Assembly: GCA_042095695.1 (NCBI GenBank)
Contig: JBELMP010000020.1
Location: 1 to 23,733, forward strand
Direction: 5' to 3'
Length of the DNA: 23,733 nucleotides
Source: Maricaulis sp042095695
Lineage (GTDB): Bacteria; Pseudomonadota; Alphaproteobacteria; Caulobacterales; Maricaulaceae
Numbering within the stretch: position 1 is the first letter of the stretch; every line of letters begins with the position of its first letter. Under the pieces are notes generated by a model, which did no database searches, had not been told where the DNA came from, and saw nothing but the letters and a program-made list of their open reading frames with translations. Below are positions 1 through 8,424 of the stretch, piece after piece. Both the position numbers and the translations under genes were made by a program.

Positions 1-1004
1 ATACATGCCACATCCGCTATCGTGGAGCCGCCGCTGAGAAGGCACGTGAGGTTGTTCGTCGGTTGTGCTCATTTGGCTGCGAGATGACGCTCTCATGCGC
101 GCCGTATTATATCCCCGCCTGGCGCCCAGAGCGTGGTGATCGGTTGGCCTGGGCGGAGTCCAATGCGGTGCTGTTTGCCAATAGCGTGATCGGAGCACGG
201 ACCCTCAAGACGCCACAATTTCTCGACCTAGCCGCAGCGCTCTGCGGTTTCCTTCCTGAAACCGGCGAGCTGACGGACTGCGGTCGGCAACCGCAGATCC
301 GTATTGATCTGAACGCCTCCGCGCGCGCCAGGCTGCGCGATCCGATCGGTTATGAACTCCTTGGGTTTTGGATCGGACAAAACTGCCAAGAACGCGTTGT
401 TTTCGTCAGCGGGCTCGACGAAACCCCAAGTGAAATGGAGCTGAGGGCACTTTGCGCTGCTGCCGGTGTCGCGGGTGATACGCGCCTGATACATATGGAA
501 CATGTTACGCCGGAGGCTGAGATTTATGCGACGATCTCTGAAGGCGCGGATATGCCACGCAAGCTGGTAACGGGCGGCGACCTTTTGGGGGTTGCAGATC
601 TATTGGGTCTGAAGCCGTTTGAGACAGTGGACGCGATTTTTCTTGGGGCGCCACATTACGGGATGACAGAAGTCCAGCGTCTACTGGCGCGGATCTCTGC
701 CGGGGTGAGTTTGCGCATCCCCGTCTATATCTCGCTAGGTCGCGACACGTTGGCGGAACTCGAAGGATCCGGGGAGGCTGCTCGCCTCGCGGATGCCGGC
801 ATCGAATGTGTCGTCGATACTTGCACGTATTACAGTCCGAGCATTGCTGACTCGGCCCACCACATACTGACCGACTCGGCAAAGTGGGTGGCCTATGCCT
901 CCGCGAACCTGAAGGCTTCAGTTTCCATTGCTTCGCTGGAAGAATGTCTCGAGGCGGCCTGCGCCGGCCAGCTTCCAGTCAGATCGGGATATTGGGATGA
1001 ATGA
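1..1004 (+). CDS. Aconitase X large (catalytic) subunit, 5'-truncated by the window edge
   Basis: The frame is open from base 3, so the gene begins left of the window; the in-frame TTG at 63 is not a credible start. About 333 residues of the usual 400 or so are visible. The pattern is that of aconitase X (formerly DUF521): a CAPYY segment, then GDRLAWAESNAVLFANSVIGART, which is the family's 'WaESnAv.faNSvlGArT' signature, and near the C-terminus the DTCTYYSP and TDSAKW blocks. Family knowledge: AcnX enzymes are Fe-S dehydratases; the bacterial two-subunit (type II) members studied include cis-3-hydroxy-L-proline dehydratase, and archaeal ones are phosphomevalonate dehydratases. The small subunit follows with an 8-base overlap. 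The substrate cannot be fixed from what is visible because the N-terminal part with more ligands is missing. Family call is firm; hydroxyproline specificity is only a likely guess. Confidence 0.88.
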   Translation, partial: TCHIRYRGAAAEKAREVVRRLCSFGCEMTLSCAPYYIPAWRPERGDRLAWAESNAVLFANSVIGARTLKTPQFLDLAAALCGFLPETGELTDCGRQPQIRIDLNASARARLRDPIGYELLGFWIGQNCQERVVFVSGLDETPSEMELRALCAAAGVAGDTRLIHMEHVTPEAEIYATISEGADMPRKLVTGGDLLGVADLLGLKPFETVDAIFLGAPHYGMTEVQRLLARISAGVSLRIPVYISLGRDTLAELEGSGEAARLADAGIECVVDTCTYYSPSIADSAHHILTDSAKWVAYASANLKASVSIASLEECLEAACAGQLPVRSGYWDE

Positions 1005-1455
1005 GCAGGAAGATGACCTGACCGATCTGTTTGAGCAAACACTCGGGCATTCTGCGGCCGGACCTTGGCTACCGCTCGCTCGACCCGTCAGTTTTTGGGG
1101 CGGGTTGGCGGAGGGGACTGGCCAAATTACGGATCCATCCCATCCGCAGTATGGCGAGTATCTTATAGGGCAGGTGGTCTGGCTGCCCGGGTTTAAAGGG
1201 AGTACAGCAGGCTCGGGCGCTCTGTTGGAAGCAATTGCATCCCGGAGTGCGCCTCGCGCCATCTTGACGCCCCGTTTGGATTTGAGCCTGGTTTCAGGGG
1301 TTCTGGCGGCGAAAAGCATTGGCTGCCGAGTGCCGCTTTTGGCTCGGATCAAGGATCTAGCATTGATAGCGCGGCTGCAGTCCATTCCTGTCGGACGCCA
1401 TGTCCGGATCGAGTTTGAGACAACTCTCTCTGACCAAGCTTCGCCCTTGCATTGA
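997..1455 (+). CDS. Aconitase X small (swivel) subunit, DUF126
   Basis: Encodes 152 residues. It contains GLAEGTGQITDPSHP near the N-terminus and PGFKGSTAGSG in the middle, matching the swivel domain of aconitase X, where the 'kGStsGSgvl' loop closes over the substrate held by the large subunit. The ATG at 997 is chosen because it overlaps the large-subunit stop (1002-1004), the usual arrangement for a translationally coupled two-subunit enzyme; an earlier in-frame ATG at 928 would add 23 residues that read as the large subunit's tail in another frame. The product should form a heterodimer with the upstream protein in the cytoplasm. No further plus-strand gene follows, so this appears to be the last gene of its operon. 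Confidence 0.88.
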   Translation: MNEQEDDLTDLFEQTLGHSAAGPWLPLARPVSFWGGLAEGTGQITDPSHPQYGEYLIGQVVWLPGFKGSTAGSGALLEAIASRSAPRAILTPRLDLSLVSGVLAAKSIGCRVPLLARIKDLALIARLQSIPVGRHVRIEFETTLSDQASPLH

Positions 1456-1527
1456 ACGAGTGTCCCGGGGGTCTGGAGACGATCCGGGTCTCTCAATATC
1501 CCGCCCGCGCTGACGGACAGACCCGTC

Positions 1528-1805
1528 TCAATATCCACATTGATCACGCAGCCTTGCCGCGTGCGCGGTGAGCGTTTGCAGCAGTAGAATGACACCGGTG
1601 AACTCCAGGCTCTCCTCCAGGGACGCAAAAAGATCGCGTCGCCAGGATGAGATCCCCTCGCGGTTCGGGTCGAGATGCTTTCAAGTTTCTCGAAGGGTTG
1701 ATCCCAAGCCGCCCATTGCTGCACGCTTGGGGGCATCTGCGGCGACAGGACCTGGCCGATAGACTGTTTCTGGAAAACGCTCAGACGTTGAGAATAACTG
1801 CTCAT
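1528..1805 (-). pseudogene. Small unknown gene, apparently frameshifted
   Basis: On the minus strand an ATG at 1805 is preceded by GGAGGT with 4 bases between, an ideal ribosome binding site. The first 45 or so codons (MSSYSQRLSVFQKQ, then QQWAAWDQPFEKLESI) look like real coding sequence with GC-rich third positions. The frame then loses protein character, while the -1 frame picks it up: SWRRDLFASLEESLEF, then GVILLLQTLTAHAARLRDQCGY and a TGA at 1528-1530. A single base missing between about 1630 and 1680, for example in the T5 run at 1627-1631, would join the two into one helical protein of about 92 residues. Without the shift, the first frame runs on antisense through both aconitase X genes, which is not believable. 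I do not recognise the family. It may be a decayed gene, a sequencing error, or, less likely, a programmed frameshift. Confidence 0.4.
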
Positions 1806-1884
1806 GGGAACCTCCATGAACAGTATCTCTGCATGCGCTATGCAATGTAAAGATCTATATAAAACAGTGCGTTAATTCGTCTAT

Positions 1885-1909
1885 GGCGCAGACTGCAATC
1901 GTCTCCGCC
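1885..1909 (-). terminator. Candidate terminator of the receptor-sulfotransferase-BCCT operon
   Basis: The arms GGCGCAGAC and GTCTCCGCC pair at 8 of 9 positions around a 7-base loop, 33 bases past the BCCT stop. On the minus strand the stem is followed by an AT-rich stretch that includes TTTTATAT some 20 bases later, not by an immediate U run, so it is a weak match to an intrinsic terminator. It could also serve the plus strand. Confidence 0.35.
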
Positions 1910-1941
1910 GCATCCTGCTTTACCGATCTTTGCATTTTGCA

Positions 1942-3537
1942 TCACTGGTCCGGAACCGATCCTGCCCGCTCCAGTTTTTTCAGGGCACGGTGATCCTCGC
2001 TCAGGCCTTTCCAAAGGCTGACACAGCAGACCAGCAGGATAATGGTGAAGGGTAGTCCTGCCGATATTGCACCGGCCTGTAATGCCTGTAGCGCTTGCGC
2101 CCCGCCACCATAGAGCAGCATGGCCGCGACCAGACCCTCCATGCTTGCCCAGAATACGCGTTGCGGAACCGGGGCGTGCAGCTTGCCACCCGCGGTGATG
2201 GAGTCGATCACCAGGGAGCCACTGTCCGATGAGGTTACAAAGAAGATGAGGATGAGCACGACGGCCATGCCGGAGGCGAGTTGGGTCCAAGGCAGGTTTT
2301 CGAGCATCTGGAAGAGGACGAGCGAAACCTCGCTGATCCCGTCGGGCAAGCTGCCGATGCCGTTCTCGGCTTGATACAGTGCGGTTTCCCCAAATGTCGT
2401 GAACCACAGAATGGTGACCACCAGCGGCACGAAAATCACAGCGAGCAGGAATTCGCGAACTGTCCGCCCCTTGGAGATGCGGGCGATGAACATGCCAACA
2501 AAGGGTGACCAGGAGATCCACCAGGCCCAGTAGAAGACCGTCCAGCCATGGAACCATTCCGTGTCATCCCGGCCAATCCAGTTGGAGAGCGGGATGAAGT
2601 CGCGCAGATAGTTGAGCGTGTTCTCGGCCACGCCGCTGGCGATAAGGGCGGTCGGCCCGGCGATCATGACGAAGACCAGAAATACGGCTGCCATGAGCAT
2701 GTTGATATTGGACAGGAGTTTGACGCCGCCTTCCAGCCCGCGGACGACGGAGATGATCGCAATCGAGGTGATGAATCCGATAATGACGATCTGGAGGGTG
2801 AGGCTGGCCTCAATGCCGAAAAGAAAATCCAGGCCGCTTGCAACCTGCTGGGCACCAAGGCCAAGACTGGTGGCCAGGCCGAACAGGGTGGCAACGACGG
2901 CGAGGAGGTCAATGATGTGACCCGGCCAGCCCCAGATGCGATCACCGAGCAGGGGGTAAAAGGCCGAGCGTACGGTCAGTGGCAGGCCTTTTGAGAAGGT
3001 GAAATAGGCAAGTGCAAGACCGATAACCGCATAGATTGACCAGGCATTTATCCCCCAGTGAAACATGGTCGCACCGATTGCCAGTTCGTGCGCGCGGTCG
3101 GTCATCGGCTCCACGCCAAGCGGTGTGCCGAACCAGTTCGTATAATAGGCAAGTGGCTCTGCAGCGCCCCAGAACATCAGGCCAATCCCGATACCTGCTG
3201 AGAAGAGCATGGCAAACCAGGACTTCGTCGAGAAATCGGGCCGCGCATCCCGTCCACCAATCCGCAGCCGGCCCAGCGGTGACACGATCAGCACCATGCA
3301 GAACAGGAAAACCAGATTAACGCTTGAAACGAACAGCCAGTCGAAAGTGGCCAGCACCCAGTCCCGCGATCCCAGCAAAACGGAGGATGCTTGGTCGGGA
3401 ATGATCAGGGTGGCGCTGATGAAGCCGATGACGGCGATGGCCGCGATGAAGAAAACCGGATTGTGAACATCAAGGCCGAGCAGGGAGATATTGTCCTGTC
3501 CGGTCTCATAATCGGTCTTGTAAAAACGTTTGGGCAT
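1942..3537 (-). CDS. BCCT-family betaine/carnitine/choline-type transporter
   Basis: A 531-residue inner-membrane protein with about twelve membrane segments. It carries the BCCT glycine-rich signature AGIGIGLMFWGAAEP (about residues 114-128) and the aromatic substrate box WAWWISWSPFVGMFIARISKGRTVREF (about 336-362), whose tryptophans form the cation-pi cage for trimethylammonium groups in BetP and CaiT. The DSGS motif lies in a late membrane segment. Family role: uptake of quaternary ammonium or zwitterionic compounds (glycine betaine, choline, carnitine, ectoine), usually with sodium or proton. The C-terminal tail is short, unlike the long osmosensing tails of BetP or BetT, so osmotic activation through a tail is unlikely. 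It starts two bases after the TPR-sulfotransferase stop, with AGGGA upstream, so it is the last gene of that operon. Substrate is not readable from sequence. Confidence 0.93.
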   Translation of the reverse strand: MPKRFYKTDYETGQDNISLLGLDVHNPVFFIAAIAVIGFISATLIIPDQASSVLLGSRDWVLATFDWLFVSSVNLVFLFCMVLIVSPLGRLRIGGRDARPDFSTKSWFAMLFSAGIGIGLMFWGAAEPLAYYTNWFGTPLGVEPMTDRAHELAIGATMFHWGINAWSIYAVIGLALAYFTFSKGLPLTVRSAFYPLLGDRIWGWPGHIIDLLAVVATLFGLATSLGLGAQQVASGLDFLFGIEASLTLQIVIIGFITSIAIISVVRGLEGGVKLLSNINMLMAAVFLVFVMIAGPTALIASGVAENTLNYLRDFIPLSNWIGRDDTEWFHGWTVFYWAWWISWSPFVGMFIARISKGRTVREFLLAVIFVPLVVTILWFTTFGETALYQAENGIGSLPDGISEVSLVLFQMLENLPWTQLASGMAVVLILIFFVTSSDSGSLVIDSITAGGKLHAPVPQRVFWASMEGLVAAMLLYGGGAQALQALQAGAISAGLPFTIILLVCCVSLWKGLSEDHRALKKLERAGSVPDQ

Positions 3538-3539
3538 GA

Positions 3540-5537
3540 TCAGTCCCTGTAATCGTGCAGCGCTGGGCCCAGCGCCGCTTTGAGTGGATCGAGGTGCGCC
3601 TCATAGGGCCGCCAGGGCTCGAGCCCGGCCGTATTGATGGGGCGTCGGACCTGTTCCGAGCTCGCCGTGCGAACCGCGCGACGGGTTTGATGAAAATCGA
3701 TGCAGCTCTGTTCGAAATCGAGATGGCAGAAATCGAGCAAGCGGCGAACCTGTGTCTCCAGGTCCTGCACAACATCCTCATACTGGACGCGCAGGATTTC
3801 CCCGGGAAGGACGCTGTCCCAATGACGCATCAGTGCGACATAGTCCCGATAATAAGCCCCGATTTCCTCGAGCCCGTAGGTGAATTCCTGCCCCTCGGCA
3901 AAGAGCTGTTTGAAGCCGGAGAAGCAACAATCCAGCGGTGCACGCCGCGCATCAATAATCCTGGCATTGGGCAGGATGAGTTTGATGAGGCCGATATGGC
4001 GGAAGTTATTCGGCATCTTGTCGATGAAGAAGGGCGCATCGGCGCGATGGATGCGTGTGCTTTCAATATAGTCCCGGCCCAGCGCCGCGAGATCGTCATC
4101 GCTCAGCTCGCCAAGAATCCGGGGATAGCGTTCGCGGTCAGCAAGCTTGTTGCGGCCTCTCAGCCGGTGGGCCAGCGACAGGATGTTCGGCAGCTCCAGC
4201 GTGCCGTCGACCTGGCTGTGCGATGCGAGGATCTGTTCCAGCAAGGTCGAGCCGGCCCGCGGCAGGCCGACGATGAAAATCGGATCAGGGCTGGGGTCTC
4301 CGGACTGGGCGCGGCGGGCCAGCAATTCCGGCGTGCAGTGGCGAGCCTGGGCGTCAAATTCGGCACTCATCTGGTCCGACGTATAGCGCGTCTGAATCTG
4401 TTTGAGGCGATTGCCACGCTCATAATAGGCAAAGGCTGCGTCATGCCTCTCCGCATCCTCCATTGCCTTGCCGAGGGCAAAACACAGATGGATCCGGTCC
4501 CCGTGGGCCAGGCCGGGCAGCGCTTCCGCGGCTTGCATTTTATCGCTGTCCTCGTCGGTAAAGCGATAGGTCTTCAGGTTGGCAAGTCCATACCAGGCAT
4601 CGCCATGTGCCGGTTGGGCCGTGATGGCGGATCGGTAGGACGCAATGGCGTCCTCCTGCCGTCCCATTGTCTTGAGTGCATGACCACGCGAGGTGAGGGT
4701 TAGAGGGTCAGCCGGTGTGTTCGCCAATATGGTGTCAAACAATTCCAGTGCGCGCTCATAGGCGCCGGTCTGCATGCTTTCGATGGCAAGATGGGATATG
4801 AAAAGCGGATTGGATGGGTCGCGCTCATAAAGCGCTTGAGCTTCTTCAAGCGCCCGTTGGAATTTTTGCCGCTTGCGCAGGACCTGGATGTAATCGAGGC
4901 GTAGCTGAACCGTCTCCGGTTCAAAACTGATCGCGCTCTCCAGCAGAAACTCGGCATCGTCCAGAATGCCCAGCTGAACGCCGATCTCGGCCAGCAAACG
5001 CATCGCTTCCACATGTTGCGGATTGCGTTGCAGGAAGGACCGGCAAAGCGTTTCGGCCTTGATCAGCTTGCCTTCCGCGAGAAGATTGGTGACTGACAGC
5101 ACTTCCTCGGGAAGGTGTTTGAGCCGCTCAGACTGAGCGTGTGCGATGCCAGCTCCGGCGGCATCGCCGGACGCGTTGAGCAGGTCAGCCTGTGCGTCCC
5201 AGGCGGCTATGAGCGCGGGATTGAAACGGGTGGCCAACTGGTAGGCCTTGATCGCCTCTTCGCCGCGGCCGAGCTGGCGCAGAAGATGTCCCTCTTCCTG
5301 ATAGGCGCGCCCGAATTCCGGTTGGAGTGTTTTGAGGTGTTGCAGCCTTTCGCTGCTCAGCGATGCGTCACCGCGATAGCGCGCGCAGACCGCTGCTGCG
5401 TATAGCGCGTCGGCATTGTCTGGATCGCTGGCCAGCAGCGTGCGGAGCTCGGCTTCTGCCTCATCGAGCCGCCCTGCCATCATGGCACGCTGTGCATGCT
5501 TGATCGACTGTGCGGTGTCTGTCTCGACTGCGGCCAC
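3540..5537 (-). CDS. TPR-repeat sulfotransferase
   Basis: 665 residues starting at a GTG with AGGAG eight bases upstream. Residues about 10-375 are tandem tetratricopeptide repeats (for example the segment with RLDEAEAELRTLLASDPDNADALY). From about 418 a sulfotransferase domain follows: IFIVGLPRAGSTLLEQIL is the PAPS 5'-phosphosulfate loop, and IIDARRAPLDCCFSGF resembles the strand-helix that carries the 3'-phosphate-binding Arg/Ser. Family role: transfer of sulfate from PAPS to a hydroxyl or amine, with the TPR part recruiting a partner or substrate protein. No signal peptide or membrane segment is seen, so it should be cytoplasmic. It sits between a TonB-dependent receptor and a BCCT transporter on one transcript; this receptor-plus-TPR-sulfotransferase pairing is, as I recall, recurrent in sphingomonads and caulobacters, but its purpose is unknown to me. 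Confidence 0.9.
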   Translation of the reverse strand: MAAVETDTAQSIKHAQRAMMAGRLDEAEAELRTLLASDPDNADALYAAAVCARYRGDASLSSERLQHLKTLQPEFGRAYQEEGHLLRQLGRGEEAIKAYQLATRFNPALIAAWDAQADLLNASGDAAGAGIAHAQSERLKHLPEEVLSVTNLLAEGKLIKAETLCRSFLQRNPQHVEAMRLLAEIGVQLGILDDAEFLLESAISFEPETVQLRLDYIQVLRKRQKFQRALEEAQALYERDPSNPLFISHLAIESMQTGAYERALELFDTILANTPADPLTLTSRGHALKTMGRQEDAIASYRSAITAQPAHGDAWYGLANLKTYRFTDEDSDKMQAAEALPGLAHGDRIHLCFALGKAMEDAERHDAAFAYYERGNRLKQIQTRYTSDQMSAEFDAQARHCTPELLARRAQSGDPSPDPIFIVGLPRAGSTLLEQILASHSQVDGTLELPNILSLAHRLRGRNKLADRERYPRILGELSDDDLAALGRDYIESTRIHRADAPFFIDKMPNNFRHIGLIKLILPNARIIDARRAPLDCCFSGFKQLFAEGQEFTYGLEEIGAYYRDYVALMRHWDSVLPGEILRVQYEDVVQDLETQVRRLLDFCHLDFEQSCIDFHQTRRAVRTASSEQVRRPINTAGLEPWRPYEAHLDPLKAALGPALHDYRD

Positions 5538-5555
5538 GCAAGGCTCCTGAAAAGT

Positions 5556-5587
5556 ATGGGAAGTGTATCGGCTGATACACTTCCCAT
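5556..5587 (-). promoter_or_regulatory. Perfect 14-bp hairpin in the intergenic spacer of the operon
   Basis: ATGGGAAGTGTATC (5556-5569) and GATACACTTCCCAT (5574-5587) are exact reverse complements with a four-base loop. It lies 29 bases past the receptor stop and 18 bases before the TPR-sulfotransferase start. On the minus strand it is followed by ACTTTTCAGGAG, so only a short T run precedes the ribosome binding site. This fits a partial terminator or a 3'-end stabilising hairpin that lowers expression of the downstream genes relative to the receptor; the perfect symmetry also allows a protein-binding site. Confidence 0.75.
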
Positions 5588-5615
5588 CGCATGTTAAACG
5601 GCTGAAGCGGGAGGT

Positions 5616-8156
5616 CTAGAAGTCCACACCGGCGCGCACACCCCAGGTGCGCGGGCGCGCGACGGTTACCCGCTCGCGGTCAAAGACAAAGTTATTGCTC
5701 ATCTCTGCGCGTTCATCGGTCAGATTATCGACGAACAGCTCGACCCGCCAATTGTCCTGGGACACGCCGGTTGAGAAATGAGCCATGGTGTAGCCGTCAA
5801 TGGTCGCCTTGTTGATCTCGATGACATCACTGATGCTGTCATCGGAATGCACGATTTGCGGCTGCACATGGGCAAGCCAGCCATTGTCCAGATCCCACTC
5901 GTACCGCGCACGAAGATTAGCCTGGAAACCCGGTGCGAAGGCGAGCTCAGTGCCGGCCACCACATCATTGGTCGGTGTCAGAACTTCCGTAATCTCGGTG
6001 TCGAGGATCGAGAATGCGCCGGCCACGATCAGGCCTGGCATCGCCTCGGGCGCCCAGGTCACATCGCCTTCAATACCGCGGATCTCTGCATTGGCTGCAT
6101 TATCCGAGAAGAAGAGATTGGTGATCGACGGGTCGAAAATCGTGGTCTGGAGATTTTCGATCTCTACGAAAAAGGCCGAGCCATTGAAGCGCAGCGTATT
6201 GTCGAAGAGGTCAGTCTTCCAGCCGAACTCGTAATTCTGCACATCATCGGTGTCGAGCGCGTAGGGGACCGTATAGCCGTTCGGTCCGGCCGTGCCACCC
6301 GGGCGATTCAACAGGCCAGGGCGGAAACCCTCCGAATACGTTGCGTAGAAGAGCAGGTTATCTGCCGGCGTCCAGGTTCCCGTCACCTTCATGATGACGC
6401 CATCGGTTGCCGCCGTGTCCGGTGCTCCGACCGCATTACCCGGGGCAAATTGCGCCGAGATATTTGTACCGAAGGCCTGGGCGTCGGTCGCGGCCCCGAG
6501 ATTGAAGAAGGAGCCGTTGGCTGAGCCCTCGAAATCCACCTCGATGTCATAATGACGGGCACCGACCGTGATCGCGAACTGGTCCGTCAGATCATAGGTC
6601 AGCTCACCAAAGAAGCCGACCTGCTCATCGGTACGCAGGATGTCATTGCGGAAGATCACGCCGGCCGGGAAGGGGCCGGGATCGCTGAAATAACCCGGCG
6701 ATGCATTGCCAACCTCGCCGGTCACCGCGGTATTGGTCAGCGGGTAATTCGGGCCGAAGCCGATCACCCCGTTGAAGCCGACAACAAATTCCGATCCCGG
6801 ATAGGTGAAGTCGTTCAATTCCGTCAATTCAAGGCTGGAATAGAAGACGCCTGCGGTCAGACGCCAGCGATTGTCCTCGGGCGTGTTGAAACGGAATTCA
6901 TGGGTCTCAACGGTGGTCTCGGTGAGGCTGTCCACATAAAGGTTCGGGGCCTGGCAGGTGCCCGTCGGGCCCGCGGCGCCGGGATATGAGACCGAGCCAT
7001 CACAGACATAATAAGGCAGATACTGACCGACGAAGAGATAGTCAGTGTAGTCGACCGTCTGGCTGGTCTCGCGGTCCGTATAGGCGCCGGTATAGACGAT
7101 ATCGAGCATGCCCAGACGGCCCTCGAGCGTCCAGCTGGTATTGGAGAATTCGTCATCGATATGATCGTCCGCATAACGCTGGATTTCCAGATCATCGAGA
7201 TCGGGGTCTTCAAAGAAGACGCCCTCTGATTCCATTTGCTGGCGCGTGTGGCTGACCAGCAAGCTCCAATCGCCGTCGAACTCGTACAATCCGCTGATGC
7301 GGAAGCCATTATAGCTCGTGTCGTTGAAGTCCTCCTCGAGGAAGGCGGTGTTGTCGGCCTGCACGAATGTGACATTCGACAAATCAGCGCCGGCCTGGAA
7401 GCCTTCGCGGATGGCACTTACTGCAACACCATTGTCACGCACGGTGCCGGCGGAGCGGAAACGGGCCGATTCAGACACGTCGATCGTGCCCGCGACATTG
7501 TCGATATAACCGCCCTGGCTGTCGGAATAGAAGACGCCGCGAACCGCGAAATTCTCGCTGACCGGAAGGTTGATCACACCTTCGACCTTATTGCTCATTT
7601 CGCCGCCTTCGGTGAAGGACGTGCCGAAATTCGCCGAGCCCTCAAACGCGCCAAGAACCGGGCGATTGGTGATCAGGCGGACCGTGCCGGCCTGGGAGCT
7701 GGACCCGAACAGCGTTCCTTGCGGTCCGGGCAGGACTTCGATGCGCTGCAGGTCGGCCGCGTAGACATCCAGGTTCCGGCCCGGCTGGGCGAGCGGTTGT
7801 TCATCGAGGTAGAAGGCGACATTCGGTGCGAGACCTGCGACGCCGGCTGTTGTCAGATTCGGGGTCGTTGAGGCAAGGCCGCGAATGTAGATCGTGCTCT
7901 GACCGGGTCCGGAGCCACCGGCGGTGACACCCGGCAATTGCTGAAGATAATCGGTAAAGACATCGACGCGCAGCTCTTCCAGCGCGCGTTCTGGCATCGC
8001 GTTGACCGCAACCGGAATATCCTGCGCGGATTGTTCGCGCTTGGTGGCCGTAACGGTGATTTGCTCCATGCCCTGGGCCAGCGACGTGCCGGTTCCGACG
8101 AGCGTGACCGAGGCTGCTGCAAGGATGGTGGACGCGAGCGCGCGTTGTTTAAACAT
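5616..8156 (-). CDS. TonB-dependent outer-membrane receptor
   Basis: 846 residues. An N-terminal signal peptide (positive MFKQR, hydrophobic core, cleavage near LAQ at about residue 28) is followed directly by a TonB box, EQITVTATKREQSAQDIPVAV. The plug domain follows with YLQQLPGVTAGG, STIYIRGLAS and FGSSSQAGTVRLITNRP (to about residue 170). The rest is barrel sequence ending in WGVRAGVDF with the terminal Phe typical of BAM-assembled barrels. There is no extra N-terminal signalling domain and no secretin-like domain, so regulation is not by a FecIR-type cascade. Family role: energised import of a scarce ligand over the outer membrane. The ligand is not evident; the TPR-sulfotransferase and BCCT downstream suggest a small organic compound rather than iron, as an inference. 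The gene is the first of the operon and is divergent from a MarR regulator. Confidence 0.95.
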   Translation of the reverse strand: MFKQRALASTILAAASVTLVGTGTSLAQGMEQITVTATKREQSAQDIPVAVNAMPERALEELRVDVFTDYLQQLPGVTAGGSGPGQSTIYIRGLASTTPNLTTAGVAGLAPNVAFYLDEQPLAQPGRNLDVYAADLQRIEVLPGPQGTLFGSSSQAGTVRLITNRPVLGAFEGSANFGTSFTEGGEMSNKVEGVINLPVSENFAVRGVFYSDSQGGYIDNVAGTIDVSESARFRSAGTVRDNGVAVSAIREGFQAGADLSNVTFVQADNTAFLEEDFNDTSYNGFRISGLYEFDGDWSLLVSHTRQQMESEGVFFEDPDLDDLEIQRYADDHIDDEFSNTSWTLEGRLGMLDIVYTGAYTDRETSQTVDYTDYLFVGQYLPYYVCDGSVSYPGAAGPTGTCQAPNLYVDSLTETTVETHEFRFNTPEDNRWRLTAGVFYSSLELTELNDFTYPGSEFVVGFNGVIGFGPNYPLTNTAVTGEVGNASPGYFSDPGPFPAGVIFRNDILRTDEQVGFFGELTYDLTDQFAITVGARHYDIEVDFEGSANGSFFNLGAATDAQAFGTNISAQFAPGNAVGAPDTAATDGVIMKVTGTWTPADNLLFYATYSEGFRPGLLNRPGGTAGPNGYTVPYALDTDDVQNYEFGWKTDLFDNTLRFNGSAFFVEIENLQTTIFDPSITNLFFSDNAANAEIRGIEGDVTWAPEAMPGLIVAGAFSILDTEITEVLTPTNDVVAGTELAFAPGFQANLRARYEWDLDNGWLAHVQPQIVHSDDSISDVIEINKATIDGYTMAHFSTGVSQDNWRVELFVDNLTDERAEMSNNFVFDRERVTVARPRTWGVRAGVDF

Positions 8157-8195
8157 GATGGTATTGGACCCTTCGAACTCTGAGAATGGCTCGGG

Positions 8196-8234
8196 TCTAG
8201 GTCAAGATTAATGAAATATCTAGGGCGCTTAGAT
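8196..8234. promoter_or_regulatory. Candidate MarR operator in the divergent promoter region
   Basis: In the 268-base AT-rich region between the receptor and the regulator, ATCTAGGGCGCTTAGAT (8218-8234) is an imperfect palindrome with perfect 5-base outer arms. The hexamer TCTAGG inside it also occurs at 8196-8201, 23 bases (about two helical turns) upstream. The size and symmetry suit a dimeric winged-helix regulator, and the site lies 62 bases before the receptor start, where it could block its promoter. Assignment to the neighbouring MarR protein is by position only. Confidence 0.4.
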
Positions 8235-8424
8235 GTCGAAGGATTGGCTCATCCTCGCATGAATGAGATTCAACCAAGTTAAGTTTATTAATTACAGTGA
8301 GTTGCGGGATAGTGACGAATTTGCAACAGAGGCGAAGTGATCTCCGGTCTAACCACAAATCGGCTGTTCCAGAAAATAAGTATAGAGTTCAAATTAGAAT
8401 CTGTGACGCCGATGGGCGTTCAGA

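Larger units (their letters stand above)
1456..1941. other. Gene-poor stretch between aconitase X and the BCCT transporter
   Basis: No intact gene is convincing here. It holds a probable frameshifted small minus-strand gene (1528-1805), an AT-rich patch upstream of it (about 1845-1880, with TATATA on the minus strand) that could carry its promoter, and a hairpin (1885-1909). Just after the aconitase X stop the motif TCTCAATATCC occurs twice (1490-1500 and 1526-1536 approximately), with a short GAGAC/GTCTC stem at 1476-1492; I can assign no function to these. Confidence 0.5.

Noticed and set aside
1476..1536. Short stem and repeated TCTCAATATCC after the aconitase X small subunit
   Set aside because: Stem of only five pairs with no T run; the repeat is too short to call an element.
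918..1817. Long minus-strand open frame of 299 codons over the aconitase X genes
   Set aside because: It runs antisense through two well-supported genes and loses protein-like composition after its first 45 or so codons; only its start is kept, as part of the frameshifted small gene.
3555..4703. Plus-strand open frame of 382 codons opposite the TPR-sulfotransferase
   Set aside because: Shadow frame of a GC-rich gene whose own strand shows clear TPR and PAPS-binding motifs.
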